Assembly (NCBI GenBank): GCA_021812985.1
Contig: JAKAMG010000006.1
Span: 1 to 64,000 of the forward strand
Reading direction: 5' to 3'
Length of the DNA stretch: 64,000 bases
From: Bacteroidota bacterium
GTDB lineage: Bacteria > Bacteroidota > Ignavibacteria > Kryptoniales > JAKASW01
The notes below the pieces were generated by a model. That model ran no database searches. It saw only the letters and a program-made list of their open reading frames with translations, and was not told where the DNA came from. Shown one piece after another: positions 9,126 through 20,947 of this stretch. A program made the position numbers and the translations under genes. Position 1 is the first letter of the stretch; every line of letters begins with the position of its first letter.

Positions 9126-9806
9126 ATGCGCATCCTTCTCGTGGAAGATGACCGGAGCCTGCAACGCACTCTCGTCCGATTGTTCAAGACGCAGAATTTT
9201 GCCGTGGATGCCACGGCATTCGGTAAAGAAGCATCCTTTCTGGCAAAGACAAACGACTACGATGTCGTCGTTCTGGATATAATGCTCCCGGACATTGACG
9301 GCTACGAGGTTTGCCGGCAAATCAGGAAGGAGGGGGTGAAAACGCCTGTCATGATGCTGACGGCGCTTGATGACGTTGGGAACAAAATAAAGGGGTTAGA
9401 CACAGGCGCTGACGACTACCTTCCTAAACCGTTCCACGCGGGGGAGCTTCTGGCGCGCGTCCGGGCGCTCGCGAGACGCCTTTCTGATGAAAAAACGTCC
9501 GTACTCCAACTATCCGACCTTGAGCTGGACGCGTCAGCGAGGAAGGCGTTCCGCGGCGGGAAAGATCTGAAGCTCTCAGCCAAGGAATTTGCCCTCCTCG
9601 AATACCTTCTCATGAACAGGAAAAGAATCGTGACAAGGGGGGAAATGGCCGAGCACGTCTGGGATCTAAATTTTGATCCGAGAAGCAACGTCATCGACGC
9701 TTTCATTAAACTCCTCAGGAAGAAAGTTGACGCTGGGCACAAGCTGAAATTAATCAGGACTGTTCGCGGCATCGGCTACACCATTTCATCCGACGATGAG
9801 AAATGA
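9126..9806 (+). CDS. OmpR/PhoB-type response regulator
   Basis: A 226-residue two-domain regulator. The receiver domain (1-115) has the acidic pair in LLVEDD, the phospho-acceptor Asp51 in VVVLDIMLPDIDGYEVC, a Thr/Ser switch in MMLTALDD, and Lys101 in DYLPKPF. The C-terminal winged helix (130-226) shows LSAKEFALLEYLL and the RTVRGIGYTI ending typical of OmpR/PhoB DNA-binding domains. The track start at 9069 lies within the RND gene; ATG at 9126 starts exactly at the MRILLVEDD strand and is chosen. It lies 13 bases after the RND stop and overlaps the kinase gene, so it is part of the efflux operon and plausibly controls it. Confidence 0.94.
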   Translation: MRILLVEDDRSLQRTLVRLFKTQNFAVDATAFGKEASFLAKTNDYDVVVLDIMLPDIDGYEVCRQIRKEGVKTPVMMLTALDDVGNKIKGLDTGADDYLPKPFHAGELLARVRALARRLSDEKTSVLQLSDLELDASARKAFRGGKDLKLSAKEFALLEYLLMNRKRIVTRGEMAEHVWDLNFDPRSNVIDAFIKLLRKKVDAGHKLKLIRTVRGIGYTISSDDEK

Positions 9807-11202
9807 GAGGCGAATGCGCATCCCAATAAGATACAGGGTCGCAGTTTACGTCACGCTCTCTTTCGCGATCGTAATAGTCTCACTGAGCTATGCGCTTACG
9901 GAGCTATACGAAAGCTATTCGTTCCGGTCCTTCGATGTAACACTCCAGGCAGCCGCGAGCAGTGTCGCGAACCGGATGGCGGACCTCGATATGACTGCCG
10001 GTCGCGCGAGCGTTGAGGAGGATATATCCGAGACAATCGCCGATTTCGAAAACAAGATAGGGCTCGTGCGCATCGGGGTGTTTGACTCCTCATCGCATGA
10101 AATACTTTCGCTGAACGACGCCGACTCCATAACCGTGAAGACAGGACCCGTCACGGGGGGAAATTTCAGCTCGGTCCGGCTTGCCGGAAAGAGATACCGG
10201 GCCGCATACGCGGAGTTTGAGATGTCTGGCAACCGGCAGGGAAAAGTAGTCGCCATCGCTTCTCTCGCGCCACTCCGTGAGTCCATCGACAGGATTCAGG
10301 GGCTGGTGTTTGTAATAGCCCCCATAACCATTCTCCTCGTCGGCATCGGCTCGATAAAAATCGCGAGAAGGGCTCTTAAACCTCTTGAACGTATTGCGGA
10401 AGAGATTGACGGAATGGACGCGGATGGCGGAACGATGAAGATAAAGGTTCCACCCACTAACGATGAGATCGAGAGGGTCGCCGAATCCTTTAACGCGTTG
10501 ATGAGCAGGGTGGCTTATCTTATTAAGTCGCAGAGAAACTTCCTGATGGATGCTTCGCATGAGCTCAAGACCCCTCTGACTGTCATACAAGCTGAGATAG
10601 AGATGCTCCTCATGAAACCTGATCTCGCAGAAGAGGAAAGGGAAAACTTGCAGCACCTCGTTTCAGAGGTGGAATACGCGTCGAAGCTCGCGGTCGACCT
10701 GATTTACCTCTCACGGCTTGAATCGGCGTCCGCCAGCCTTGGGATGATCAATCCGCTCCCGGTGGTAATTGACGTGGTCGGTCAGCAGACCTCGGTTGCG
10801 CGGCGAAAGGAAATATCTCTGCATTTCAGTCCCGGGGTCAAGTGTAATGTCAAGGGGGACGTGGAACTCCTTAAAAGGGCCTTCTCTAACGTGGTGGAGA
10901 ATGCTGTCAAGTACAGTCATGCTGGGGGCCGCGTAGAAGTCCACACGCGTGTAGACCGTGATTCCATGAATTTCATCCTTGTCGTTGCGGACAACGGTTC
11001 AGGCATCAATCCAGACGAGCTCCCTCGTGTATTCGACAGGTTCTACAGAACCAGGAGCGCACGTGGAGGGGAGGAGAAAGGGAGCGGCCTGGGGTTGTCG
11101 ATAGCCAGACGAATCGTGGAACAGCATGACGGCTCAATCAAAATCGAGAGCGAACCTGGCAAAGGGACGACGGTCTCTATTGAGCTCCCTCTCGCACATT
11201 AG
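9796..11202 (+). CDS. Sensor histidine kinase (partner of the OmpR-type regulator)
   Basis: A 468-residue membrane kinase. One membrane helix is near residues 13-30, followed by a periplasmic sensor of about 130 residues, a second helix near 170-190 (LVFVIAPITILLVGIGSI), a HAMP linker (RRALKPLERIAEEI), the HisKA H-box with His255 (MDASHELKTPLTVIQ), and HATPase_c boxes N (FSNVVENAVKYS), G1 (VVADNGSGI), F (FDRFYRT) and G2 (GSGLGLSIARRIV). The first ATG (9796) overlaps the regulator gene; a second in-frame ATG at 9814 follows a GAGAGG site and may be the true start. It is a class I orthodox kinase paired with the regulator. The sensed ligand is unknown but may relate to the adjacent RND pump. 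Confidence 0.93.
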   Translation: MRNERRMRIPIRYRVAVYVTLSFAIVIVSLSYALTELYESYSFRSFDVTLQAAASSVANRMADLDMTAGRASVEEDISETIADFENKIGLVRIGVFDSSSHEILSLNDADSITVKTGPVTGGNFSSVRLAGKRYRAAYAEFEMSGNRQGKVVAIASLAPLRESIDRIQGLVFVIAPITILLVGIGSIKIARRALKPLERIAEEIDGMDADGGTMKIKVPPTNDEIERVAESFNALMSRVAYLIKSQRNFLMDASHELKTPLTVIQAEIEMLLMKPDLAEEERENLQHLVSEVEYASKLAVDLIYLSRLESASASLGMINPLPVVIDVVGQQTSVARRKEISLHFSPGVKCNVKGDVELLKRAFSNVVENAVKYSHAGGRVEVHTRVDRDSMNFILVVADNGSGINPDELPRVFDRFYRTRSARGGEEKGSGLGLSIARRIVEQHDGSIKIESEPGKGTTVSIELPLAH

Positions 11203-11773
11203 CAGAATCCCTCTGTTCGGTTCTTAGACCGTCCTCCCTCGCCATTAAAGTTGCCACATTTTATTCCGAATAAATATTTGAGGCTTTTTGGGATGAGGGC
11301 TTTTCCGCATCTCTCCCGATAAGCTTTTTCATTGTCAATCTAATTCGGCTGGTATGTATTCATGAAATCTGCTCATGGGTTATAAGCTACCCAATAAGTG
11401 TCCTTGACTTCAGCCGAGGCGAGAAGGCTGAGTCATTTGTTTCGTAAAAGGGAGCGGACATTGCCTGAGGGAGTGCGCGTTTATATCGCCCCTGATGACG
11501 CGACCGGCCCGAAAGAGGGCTTGATAACGACTCCGGGGATTGGCTGGATGCGACTTTCGCAGCCCCGGGCCGAAGAGTGAAGATGAGACTTGAGGGCTTG
11601 AACATGCGTGGGAGGGCTTTTGCGTTCAAATCGCGCGTTTCATATAGAGAATTATCACGGGAGTTATGCCATCCTATAATCATATAGGATCGAGCACAAA
11701 CTTTCCAGAAGATGCTTATCGGGCCTGATCAACGGCACGAGTAAGAGTCTGATTCAGAATACCAGTTCAAAAC
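11203..11773. other. Intergenic region upstream of the hybrid kinase
   Basis: This 571-base gap has two overlapping small ORFs on opposite strands (11398-11580 plus, 11387-11683 minus) with no recognisable domain, and neither is supported. The one clear structure is a perfect palindrome at 11671-11690, listed separately. No strong terminator with a U-tract follows the kinase stop at 11202. Confidence 0.5.
11671..11690. promoter_or_regulatory. Perfect 8-bp inverted repeat, operator-like
   Basis: ATCCTATA-ATCA-TATAGGAT is a perfect 20-base dyad about 84 bases upstream of the hybrid kinase start. The AT-rich arms and 4-base spacer fit a dimeric regulator site better than a terminator. No regulator is known for it. 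Confidence 0.45.
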
Positions 11774-14700
11774 ATGGACAAGGCAAACCGACAAAGGGCG
11801 AATGCTGTGAGCGGAAAGACTCTATTGAAAACGAACTCTCCCCGATTCTGGGCATTGTTATCGACCGCCTTAAGTCTGGTCATCCTGGCAATTGGGATTA
11901 TTTATTACAGGGCAGAAAAATCCAGGATCAGATCAGAAAAATATGATGACGTCGCCTCAGTTGCCCGACTCAAGGTAAATGAAATCAGCCAGTGGAGGCT
12001 TGAGCGGCTTTCAGACGTCTCTGCCCAGTCGAACAGTTCGCTCACTAGGAGGGCTATTGTTGAGCTCCTCCACGCGTCGTCAAATTCACAGCTTAGAGCC
12101 ATGCTCGAAGAAAGATTATCAATCGAGAGGAGGCTCGAACCATATAGCGATGCGTTTGTCATAGATACCACGGGACGCGTCCTGATCCCGTCTTCCAGGG
12201 CTGGATCGAGGATAGATTCTTCCGAGATACAATCAGTTCGTGATAACTTGTCAGGAGGCAAGCCTTTCCTAACGGACCTTTTCAAGGGCTCGGACGGAAT
12301 AGTGCATATTGATGTCATGGGACCGGTAACGGATGGGGCAGGGAGACCTGTCGCTTTTTTTGTTCTCAGAAGCGACGCTGAGCGATTTCTCTATCCTCTC
12401 CTCGGTTCCTGGCCGGTGGCGAGCCAGACATCAGAGACTTTCATAGTAGAAAGACGGGGCGACAGGATACTACTCCTAAGCTCGCTCCGTTTCAATCCGG
12501 GGGCGGAATTCAACTCGTGCGGCGTTCGTGACAAGATGGCAAGGCCCGCCGCCGAGGCAGTATCGGGGAAGACAGGATTCTTTGAGGGCGTTGATTACAG
12601 AGGGAAGGATGTGCTTGCGGACCTGAGGCAGATTCCCGATTCCCCCTGGTATATGGTCTCGAAAGTCGACGCGAGTGAGATAGATGATGAGGTGAGCTAT
12701 CGCGGGGGAACTGTGGGGCTCCTCATCGCCATGTTCATACTTATGTCCGCTGCAGTTACCGCCTACGTCTACAGACACAGGGAGTCATCGCTGTATCGCC
12801 GGCTCTATGAGACGGAAAGCAAGAGATACGTAATCCAGGGCGAGTACAAGACTACGTTGTACAGCATCGGTGACGCGGTGATAACGACCAACGTACGCGG
12901 TGAAGTAATGGAAATGAACCCGGTAGCGGAGAATCTGACAGGCTGGAAGGAGGCTGATGCGAAAGGGAGACCTCTGGCGGATGTGTTCAGGATCCTAAAT
13001 GAGGATAGCCGGGCACAAGTCGATAGTCCAGTTGAACGCGCCTTGAAAGAAGGGATACCGGTTGGTCTCGCTAATCATACGGTTCTAATCTCAAAGGACG
13101 GAAGGGAAATCCCGATCGCCGACAGTGCTGCGCCCATTCGGGACCAGTCAGACGCGATCACCGGCGTTGTTCTCATTTTCAGAGACCAGGTCAAGGAGAG
13201 GGAAGCTGAACGCAAACTGAAAGAAAGCGAGCTCCAGCTGAAACGTTCCCAAAGCGTGACCAGAGTCGGCTATTATATACTCGATATCAAGAGCGGAGTC
13301 TGGTCAAGCTCCGAAATGCTGGATGCGATCTTCGGGATAGATGAGACGTTCGATCACGACCTTGCAGGCTGGCTTAATCTGGTTCACCCTGACGACCGGC
13401 AGGAGATGTCGTTCTATTTCACGAATGACGTGCTGATGGAGAGGAGGCAGTTCGACAGGGAATACAGGGTAAACCGAAGGAGTGACGGAGCCGAGCTGTG
13501 GGTTCACGGACTGGGGGAACTCGAGTTCGACGAAGGCGGTCAACCGATACGCATGTTCGGGACTATTCAGGATGTCACCGAGCGCAAGCGCGCCGAGGAG
13601 TCGCTGAGGGAAAGCGAACAGAAATTCCGGACTCTGGTCGAAAACTCGAGTGCCGCGGTTATGATATTCAACGGGGAGAGACTTGTCTATGTGAATCCGG
13701 CGGCTGCCCATATCACGGGGTATTCAGTTGAGGAACTCACACGGATGCATCCACTTGAAATTATTGACCCCGAATTCCATGAGGAAATAAAAAGGGACAT
13801 GGAAGACCGGATTGGAGGAATGAAAGTCCCGAGCGATGTGGTCCATCCGATAATGACCAAGGACGGGAAGAGGAAGTGGATTGAATTCACCGGCAACCTC
13901 ATAGAGTACGAAGGACGGCCGGCGGTGATTGCGATGTGGGTCGACATAACGGAGCGCAAGCACGCCGAAGAGGCGCTTAGGAAGAGTGAAGCTAAATTCA
14001 GGGCGGTGGTCGAGAACAGCCATGACGGAATAATCTTTGCCGACGCCCGGGGTATCGTTAGATATGCAAGTTCTGGGTACGAGGCCATGAGCGGCTACTC
14101 GGGCGATGAGAGGATAGGGAAAAGTGGGCTCGAGCTCATACATCCTGAAGACGTTGAGATGGTAAAGGAGAAGTTGGAACGTGCCCTGCGTAATCCTGGA
14201 ATTGCACAGACCTCGGAGTACCGCGTCCGGCACAAGAATGGCGAATGGCGTTGGATCGAGTCAACGGTCAGGAATCTCCTTGACAACCCGGACGTAAGGG
14301 AAATGGTGGTTGTAACGAGGGATATAACTGAGCGGAAACTGGCCGCGGAAAGGCTCAGAGAGCGGGACGTAATTTTGAACCGGGCCGTGGAAGCAGCACC
14401 AATGATACTGTTTACGCTCGACAACGACGGGATATTCCAGCTTTCTACCGGCGCCGGACTGAAAAGCATCGGATTGAAACCGGGCCAGGTGGTCGGCATG
14501 TCGCATTTCGACGTCTACAAGGATCTCGAGATCGCTAACGAGAATGTCCGCCGCGTTCTGAAAGGCGAATCTATTTCATTTGTCAGCGAAGCGCTTGGTG
14601 TTGTCTGGGATATACGCTATTCCCCCCTATACGATTTAAACAATGAAATCAAAGGGATGGTGGGAACGGCTATAGACGTAACAGAGAACAAGAGAGCGAT

Positions 14701-17314
14701 TGACGCGTTGCGCGATTCCGAGTTACGTTACCGGACCCTCTTCGACAATGCCCCGGATGGGGTCCTCATTGTTGACCCGGAGACCGGCAGGCACATAGCC
14801 TTCAACAACAAAGCACATACACAGCTCGGTTATTCCAGGGAAGAATTTGGGAACATGGGAGTTTCGGACTACGAAGTGCTGGAAGATGCGGCGACCACAC
14901 GCAGCCACATTTTGCGGATCTTGGAGGAGGGGAGCGACACGTTCGAGACCAAGCATCGTACAAAGCAAGGTGACACTCGTAACATACTGGTGATGGTCCA
15001 GAAGCTGGAGCTGAACGGCCGTCCGGTTCTGAACTGCATTTTCCGTGATATCACGGAGGTGAAGGAGGTTGAACGCAAGGCGCAGGAAGTTCAGGAAAGG
15101 TATCGTGCTGTCATCGACAACAGCAACGACGGCATCACCATAACCGACACAGATGGGAAGTTTCTCCTCGTCAACGATGCGTTTTCATCCATGACGGGGC
15201 ACTCCACCGACGAACTCCTGAGTATGACCTTCAGAGAGCTTATGGTCTCCGGTACTAAGCCGGAATTACTACAGCAAGTCGCTGAGAAGGGAATTTCCAG
15301 AACGAGGGAGACCTCGCTCATACGTAAAGATGGTACACGGAAGAAGATCAACTTGAACGTTTCCAGGATAATTGTCGGCGACGAGATGCTTTTCCAGGGT
15401 ATTATACGTGACGTCACCGACTTAAGGGATTCGGAAGAGATCAGGCGCCTCCAGTCTGCCGCTATGGAAGCTGCGGCAGACGCAATTGTCATGACTGACA
15501 GGGAAGGACTTATCCAGTATGTGAACAAGGCTTTCACGGAGTTGACGGGCTACACGTTCGATGAAGCAATAGGGAACACTCCAAGGGTATTGAAGTCTGA
15601 AAGACAAGACCCGCGTTTCTACAGGGCACTTTGGGAGACGATTCTGTCCGGCAGAGTATGGCGCGGCGAGCTTGTGAACAGGAGAAAGGATGGCTCGACT
15701 TACGACGAGTCGATGTCCATAACTCCTGTAAAGGACAACAAAGGGGAGGTAACTCACTTCATCGCCGTCAAACGGGACGTCACCGAGCGGAAAGAAGCGG
15801 AAAACGCCCTGAAAGAAAGCGAGTCGAAGTTCCGCGCCCTTGTGGAAGCTTCTGCTTCGGCGATATTGATACACGACGGAAAGCATATCTTCTACGCCAA
15901 CCCCATGGCAATGAAATTGACGGGGCATACAAAGGATGACATTTCACGCCTCAGTGTGATGGACCTCGTACACCCCGACTACCGCAAGCTTGCCGCATCA
16001 AAAATGGAGGCGAGACTTGAAGGAGGTGAAATGCCGGACAGCTACGAGATAAAAGTAGTCAAGAAATCTGGAGAAGACTTCTGGATTGACCTGAACTCCG
16101 CATTGATTGAATATGAAGGAAAACCGGCATTGCTCATTTCCGCCTATGACATAAGCGACAGGAAAAAGCTCGAAGAGCAGCTGATACAGGCGCAGAAGAT
16201 GGAAGGGATCGGAAGGCTCGCGGGCGGAGTCGCGCACGACTATAACAACATGCTTGGCGTCGTGATAGGCTATACACAGCTCATTCAGAAGAAGATTGAA
16301 AAGGGGAACCCGATATATCGTTATGTCGAACTCATCGATTCCGCTGCGAGAAGGGGAGCCGACCTGACAAGGCAACTCCTTGCGTTTGCCAGGCGCGAAA
16401 TGGTTTCACCGAAACCTATAAATCCAAACGCCGCAATCTCCTCTCTTCAGAGAATGCTCATGAAGCTGATCGGCGAGGACATTTCGCTCAAATTCCTCCC
16501 CGGCAACGGCACATGGAACATCAAGATGGACCCGACGCAGTTTGACCAGGTGCTCGTTAACCTGGCGACAAATTCCAGGGACGCCATCCATGGCGTTGGT
16601 ACAATAGCTCTTGAGACTTCCAACGTGGTACTCGACGGTGCGATTGACATGGACAAGGTTGGCGTCCCGCCCGGCGAGTATGTTGTTCTAACCGTCACTG
16701 ATGACGGTGCAGGCATGGGGAAGGACACTCTGGACAAGATTTTCGAGCCTTTCTTCACTACGAAACCCAAAGGGCGTGGAACGGGCCTCGGCCTCTCGAC
16801 GGTTTACGGCATCGTAAAACAGAACGGAGGGAGCGTAGCCGTGGAAAGTCAAGAGGGAAAGGGGACCACTTTCAAAATATACATCCCGCGCTATGTGGGT
16901 GAGGCGGAGCTGGTCGAAACTGAATCCGAGAGCGGCAGCCTTAACGGTGGGGAGACTGTCCTTGTAGTCGAAGACCAGGCGGAACTTCTGGATCTCGCAA
17001 GGAGCAGTCTGGGGGAATATGGCTACAAAGTCATCGCTTCGCTTTCGCCTGGAGAGGGTATATCAATTTGTGAGAAGTATGAAGGCAAGATTCATCTCCT
17101 GCTGACAGACGTGATCATGCCGGGCATGAACGGAAAGGACCTGCGCGACAGAATACAGGCGATTAAGCCGGACATAAAAACCATCTTCATGTCAGGGTAC
17201 ACTTCTGACATCATCGCCAATAGTGGAGTCCTCGATGAAGGGGTTGAGTTCATACAAAAGCCTTTCAGGCCTAACGAATTGGCTAAGAAGATTCGCGAGG
17301 TGCTAGACTCCTGA
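11774..17314 (+). CDS. Hybrid sensor histidine kinase with about nine PAS domains
   Basis: A 1846-residue protein, far longer than most hybrid kinases. One membrane helix at about 25-45 and another at 313-333 enclose an exported sensor of about 265 residues that resembles a Cache-type domain ([34 protein letters not shown]). Nine PAS units follow in series, each ending in the PAC-like signature (D(I/V)TE.K.AE), from about residue 358 to 1465. Next come a HisKA domain with His1488 ([14 protein letters not shown]), a HATPase_c domain ([32 protein letters not shown]) and a C-terminal receiver with phospho-acceptor Asp1779 ([13 protein letters not shown]) and Lys in FIQKPF. The H-box form (AHDYNN) is that of the kinase group often found with PAS arrays. 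No separate regulator gene lies beside it; output may go through phosphotransfer elsewhere or by the receiver. Its neighbours downstream are glycosidases, but a link is only inference. Confidence 0.93.
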   Translation: MDKANRQRANAVSGKTLLKTNSPRFWALLSTALSLVILAIGIIYYRAEKSRIRSEKYDDVASVARLKVNEISQWRLERLSDVSAQSNSSLTRRAIVELLHASSNSQLRAMLEERLSIERRLEPYSDAFVIDTTGRVLIPSSRAGSRIDSSEIQSVRDNLSGGKPFLTDLFKGSDGIVHIDVMGPVTDGAGRPVAFFVLRSDAERFLYPLLGSWPVASQTSETFIVERRGDRILLLSSLRFNPGAEFNSCGVRDKMARPAAEAVSGKTGFFEGVDYRGKDVLADLRQIPDSPWYMVSKVDASEIDDEVSYRGGTVGLLIAMFILMSAAVTAYVYRHRESSLYRRLYETESKRYVIQGEYKTTLYSIGDAVITTNVRGEVMEMNPVAENLTGWKEADAKGRPLADVFRILNEDSRAQVDSPVERALKEGIPVGLANHTVLISKDGREIPIADSAAPIRDQSDAITGVVLIFRDQVKEREAERKLKESELQLKRSQSVTRVGYYILDIKSGVWSSSEMLDAIFGIDETFDHDLAGWLNLVHPDDRQEMSFYFTNDVLMERRQFDREYRVNRRSDGAELWVHGLGELEFDEGGQPIRMFGTIQDVTERKRAEESLRESEQKFRTLVENSSAAVMIFNGERLVYVNPAAAHITGYSVEELTRMHPLEIIDPEFHEEIKRDMEDRIGGMKVPSDVVHPIMTKDGKRKWIEFTGNLIEYEGRPAVIAMWVDITERKHAEEALRKSEAKFRAVVENSHDGIIFADARGIVRYASSGYEAMSGYSGDERIGKSGLELIHPEDVEMVKEKLERALRNPGIAQTSEYRVRHKNGEWRWIESTVRNLLDNPDVREMVVVTRDITERKLAAERLRERDVILNRAVEAAPMILFTLDNDGIFQLSTGAGLKSIGLKPGQVVGMSHFDVYKDLEIANENVRRVLKGESISFVSEALGVVWDIRYSPLYDLNNEIKGMVGTAIDVTENKRAIDALRDSELRYRTLFDNAPDGVLIVDPETGRHIAFNNKAHTQLGYSREEFGNMGVSDYEVLEDAATTRSHILRILEEGSDTFETKHRTKQGDTRNILVMVQKLELNGRPVLNCIFRDITEVKEVERKAQEVQERYRAVIDNSNDGITITDTDGKFLLVNDAFSSMTGHSTDELLSMTFRELMVSGTKPELLQQVAEKGISRTRETSLIRKDGTRKKINLNVSRIIVGDEMLFQGIIRDVTDLRDSEEIRRLQSAAMEAAADAIVMTDREGLIQYVNKAFTELTGYTFDEAIGNTPRVLKSERQDPRFYRALWETILSGRVWRGELVNRRKDGSTYDESMSITPVKDNKGEVTHFIAVKRDVTERKEAENALKESESKFRALVEASASAILIHDGKHIFYANPMAMKLTGHTKDDISRLSVMDLVHPDYRKLAASKMEARLEGGEMPDSYEIKVVKKSGEDFWIDLNSALIEYEGKPALLISAYDISDRKKLEEQLIQAQKMEGIGRLAGGVAHDYNNMLGVVIGYTQLIQKKIEKGNPIYRYVELIDSAARRGADLTRQLLAFARREMVSPKPINPNAAISSLQRMLMKLIGEDISLKFLPGNGTWNIKMDPTQFDQVLVNLATNSRDAIHGVGTIALETSNVVLDGAIDMDKVGVPPGEYVVLTVTDDGAGMGKDTLDKIFEPFFTTKPKGRGTGLGLSTVYGIVKQNGGSVAVESQEGKGTTFKIYIPRYVGEAELVETESESGSLNGGETVLVVEDQAELLDLARSSLGEYGYKVIASLSPGEGISICEKYEGKIHLLLTDVIMPGMNGKDLRDRIQAIKPDIKTIFMSGYTSDIIANSGVLDEGVEFIQKPFRPNELAKKIREVLDS

Positions 17315-17500
17315 TTCGTCCGTAAGAAATGCCTCGGGCAATGACCGTCAGTTCTCCCGATGCCCATGTCCCGCGGTCTGAGAATGAAGCCCCCGGTGGG
17401 AGGTTTGTTCGTGTCGATCCCCTTTGCTACCTTCCTTATCATACTGAGACGGGATTCCTTCCCCCGTCCCGCCGATCACACTCAATGCAGGAAACCATCA

Positions 17501-20500
17501 ATGACCTGGAATAGAATCCTTTCGAAATATGCCGGGATGTTGTCCGTCCTGGCTTGCATCATGGTTGTGCCGCTGTCCGCGAAATCTGCGTCGGGTGAAT
17601 GGCACGTACGTGTTGACCGCCTCCGGCATGTCTTCCGGATTTCAGAACCGAACCTAAGGCTCGTTGTCGGCTATGATAAACGATGCGTTGTGGATGAGTT
17701 GTGGGTTGGGAAGCGGATGGTTCTCGCGAAATCGGCCGGAGTGTTCACGGGCATCAGGAGCGGCGGCGTGCAGATGACTTCTCGTCATCTCCTTAGCATG
17801 CCTGCGGTAGAAACGTCCGACAGCTCAGTCGTCATAGATGACATTTTATACGGTGCTGGAGAGGATACCGTAAGTGAGAAATGGACATTCTCATTCGAAG
17901 GCGACACTGTGGTCTGGCGGATCGAGCGCGATCTTAAGCACCCCATGCGTGTCGACGACGATGAGTTCCCATCGCTGAATATCAAGAGCATTGGAGAATA
18001 TAACGGCGCTCTCCTCGGCAATGGAGGGGTTGCCTGGTTCAGATTGTTCAACGATTCTGCAATTGCCTACGGCGTCCACACCAACCTCGCAACGTTTTGG
18101 AAGTCCCGGCAGGATGAGTGCCTGCAGGTCGGCGCCAGCACACCAGATCGCTCCGGTGCCATCAAGTTTGCACGCGTCGGTGACCGCCTCGGAGTGTCCT
18201 TTACATGTTCACCCTCTGAGCTCGGCTATCGCTACGATCCGGGGACGAACCGGAGAAGGTTCATCAGGGGAAAGACTGACGTCTGGGCGCCAACGACATA
18301 CGCCGCGGGGAAGTACGTGCAGGTGCTTCGCATATCTGCCAAACCATATGAGGAGGTGTTGGGGAGGGGGACTTTCCGAGGGATAGATGGCAACGCTGTT
18401 ACCTCCATCCTGAACACAATCGCCCGCCTCGGCGTGATCGATTCCAGATTGTACGGTGGAAACAGCTGGCACACCCCGTACGGCCCGATTTGTCTTCACG
18501 AGCAGTACATCGGCCAGTTCGGCATCGGCATCGATGACCAGAACTATATTAACGGATATAAGGAATGTCTGAATTATTACCGCGATCATGCGATAGAGCG
18601 GGATGGACGGGTGAAGGCAAGGTGGGCCTACACGAACGAAGACGCCAGCCCAGGCTCCGCAGACAGTCTCGGATTCTACGAGGCTCAGTGGGGAATGCTC
18701 CTTGACTCCAACCCAGACTTCGTCATTAACGTGGCCGACCTGTTCGATCAATGCGGCGATGAAACCTGGCTTCGCGGTCAAAAGAAAGCATGCGAGGCGG
18801 CTCTCGATTACATGCTTCGCAGGGACTCGAACCACGACTCACTCGTAGAGATGTTCACGAAGACCCACCTCGAACACAGGGGGAGTGATTGGCTCGACGT
18901 GATCTGGGCATCCTGGGAAGACGCCTTTGTGAACGCGGAAATGTACCATGCCTTGCGTCTCTGGTCCGGACTGGAGGAACTTCTTGGTGACAGCGCGCGA
19001 GCTGACCATTACAGGACGTTCGCCGCCGGGCTTAAGAGAAGGTTCAATGCTCCCATATCAGACGGAGGATTCTGGGATCCCAAACATGGCTGGTATGTGC
19101 ATTGGAGGGAGCCCGACGGCTCCGTGTGGGGAGACAACCTGGTCACCCCGGTGAACTTCATGGCGATAGGCTACGGAATCTGTGACGACCCCGCCCGCAG
19201 GGCATCCATTCTCCACGCAATCGACACCGAGATGGAGAAGGAGAATCTCTTCTTCTGGCCGATATGCATGTTCCCTTATGAGGAAGGTGCGGGTGGCGAA
19301 CAAAACTTTCCCTTCCCGAATTATGAGAACGGAGATCTCTTCCTGTCATGGGGAGAGTTGGGAGTGAGGGCGTTTGCGATGGATTACCCTGAAGTGGCGC
19401 TACGGTATATCAGATTACTCATCCGGAAGTACGATGAAGACGGGCTGGCTTTTCAACGTTACCTGAGGACGAGCCAGAAGGGAGCCGGCGACGACATACT
19501 TGCCGGTAATGCCTCGGCAATAGTCGGACTTTACAGGGATATCTATGGCATCAGGCCAAGCTACAACCGGCTTTATCTCGAGCCGCATCTCGTCGGCGAT
19601 CTGTATGGGACGAGACTTCGATACAATTTTGAGGGAAACATCTATCTCATATCGCTGGACGGCGCGTGGAATGCCATCTCGACCGGAAACGTTTCGTTCA
19701 AATCCTCCGATCCGTTCGGACTTAAGAGACATGGCGAAGATGTCACATGGTTTGAGAGGGACAACACTTCACCCTCGCTGAGCGTTCGCAATGACGGAAA
19801 AGATTCACTCGCGGTTACGATGCTTGACTGGTCGCAGCGACGCCGGTGGACGGAGGTTGCATCGGGCGGAGTAGCAGAGGTGACCCATCAGCTCTTGGGC
19901 CTCAAGCCAAATGATTTGTACGCCGTGTACCGGGACGGCAGGATGCTCTATTCAGGAAAGGCGGGAGCCGATGGACACCTGGAATTTAAGTGTGCCGTAC
20001 GGACGGGCAATCAGCAACTCTTCGAAGTGCGCCAGGCACGATTGCCTGGGGACATAAGGCCGGGAACGGTTATTTCTGTTTCCCGCCCAGCAATTTACCC
20101 TCGCGATACGCTCGTCTTTTCCCCCGGAAAGGTAACTGTGGCAGTTGGTTGTGATATGCCGGGAGCCGTCGTTCGCTATACGCTTGACCGATCTGTCCCT
20201 GGCCCCTCCTCTTCAGTGTACACACATCCTTTGACTCTCAATGCGACGACGGTGGTCAAGGCCCGCGCATGGAGGGAAGGACTCGCGCCGAGCGTTGTGG
20301 ATTCTTCAGAGGTCCTTTTTGTACCTAAGGATTCCACGGGAGTGTTCAAGTTGGGCGGAAAGACGGTTCACTGCCACAAGGCATTCGGGGCGAATGTCGC
20401 GCTAAGATATCCATATTCTCCTCAGTATGCAGCATCAGGACCGAACGCGCTGACGGATGGCCTACTCGGGACTGACATTTTCCAGAATGACTGGCAGGGT

Positions 20501-20848
20501 TTTGAGTGGAACAATCTGGATGCGACAATAGATATGGGGAGATTGAAATCTGTCGACAGCGTCATGGTCGGGTTTTTGCAGAACCCATCGCTCTGGATCC
20601 ATTATCCTGTGAGAGTCGATATTTATACGTCAGCGGACGGCCGACATTTCAAGCCGCTCAACGTCGGGATCGGCTCGGAGCATAATTACGGTAACGGATT
20701 CTCGCGGAGGAGCTATTTCTCTCGGGCGAATGGCGCGGAATGTCGGTACATACGCGTGCACGCCGTGAATATACACCGTTGCCCTCCTGGGAGTCCAGGA
20801 GCGGGAGGAAAGGCGTGGCTCTTTGTCGATGAGGTTATCGCAGAATGA
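17501..20848 (+). CDS. Secreted alpha/alpha-toroid (six-hairpin) glycosidase with C-terminal carbohydrate-binding modules
   Basis: The ORF opens at 17360, but ATG at 17501 is chosen because it starts a normal signal peptide (ILSKYAGMLSVLACIMVVPL, cut near SAKSASG); the upstream part has no family features. The mature protein of about 1085 residues has an N-terminal beta-sandwich (to about 330). A helical toroid follows (about 340-690), with candidate acidic catalytic patches SDWLDVIWASWED and YENGDLFLSWGE. Next are a beta domain, a chitobiase-C-like Ig segment (TVAVGCDMPGAVVRYTLDRS) and a discoidin/F5-8-type module (VRVDIYTSADGRHFKPL). Six-hairpin enzymes include GH63, GH78, GH94 and relatives, and I cannot assign the family. 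It is followed after 100 bases by another secreted carbohydrate-related gene and probably shares its operon. No T9SS tail is present. Confidence 0.75.
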   Translation: MTWNRILSKYAGMLSVLACIMVVPLSAKSASGEWHVRVDRLRHVFRISEPNLRLVVGYDKRCVVDELWVGKRMVLAKSAGVFTGIRSGGVQMTSRHLLSMPAVETSDSSVVIDDILYGAGEDTVSEKWTFSFEGDTVVWRIERDLKHPMRVDDDEFPSLNIKSIGEYNGALLGNGGVAWFRLFNDSAIAYGVHTNLATFWKSRQDECLQVGASTPDRSGAIKFARVGDRLGVSFTCSPSELGYRYDPGTNRRRFIRGKTDVWAPTTYAAGKYVQVLRISAKPYEEVLGRGTFRGIDGNAVTSILNTIARLGVIDSRLYGGNSWHTPYGPICLHEQYIGQFGIGIDDQNYINGYKECLNYYRDHAIERDGRVKARWAYTNEDASPGSADSLGFYEAQWGMLLDSNPDFVINVADLFDQCGDETWLRGQKKACEAALDYMLRRDSNHDSLVEMFTKTHLEHRGSDWLDVIWASWEDAFVNAEMYHALRLWSGLEELLGDSARADHYRTFAAGLKRRFNAPISDGGFWDPKHGWYVHWREPDGSVWGDNLVTPVNFMAIGYGICDDPARRASILHAIDTEMEKENLFFWPICMFPYEEGAGGEQNFPFPNYENGDLFLSWGELGVRAFAMDYPEVALRYIRLLIRKYDEDGLAFQRYLRTSQKGAGDDILAGNASAIVGLYRDIYGIRPSYNRLYLEPHLVGDLYGTRLRYNFEGNIYLISLDGAWNAISTGNVSFKSSDPFGLKRHGEDVTWFERDNTSPSLSVRNDGKDSLAVTMLDWSQRRRWTEVASGGVAEVTHQLLGLKPNDLYAVYRDGRMLYSGKAGADGHLEFKCAVRTGNQQLFEVRQARLPGDIRPGTVISVSRPAIYPRDTLVFSPGKVTVAVGCDMPGAVVRYTLDRSVPGPSSSVYTHPLTLNATTVVKARAWREGLAPSVVDSSEVLFVPKDSTGVFKLGGKTVHCHKAFGANVALRYPYSPQYAASGPNALTDGLLGTDIFQNDWQGFEWNNLDATIDMGRLKSVDSVMVGFLQNPSLWIHYPVRVDIYTSADGRHFKPLNVGIGSEHNYGNGFSRRSYFSRANGAECRYIRVHAVNIHRCPPGSPGAGGKAWLFVDEVIAE

Positions 20849-20947
20849 GCGAAGGCGACAGGCGCTGAATTGCTTTTCGAGACACAACTTCGGTCGAATA
20901 CCGACCGTCGAAACAGAGCTTACAAGCCCCAATTGAAACTAAATGAG

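Noticed and set aside
11387-11683. Small overlapping ORFs on both strands between the kinases
   Set aside because: No domain, no ribosome site and mutual overlap; coding is not supported.
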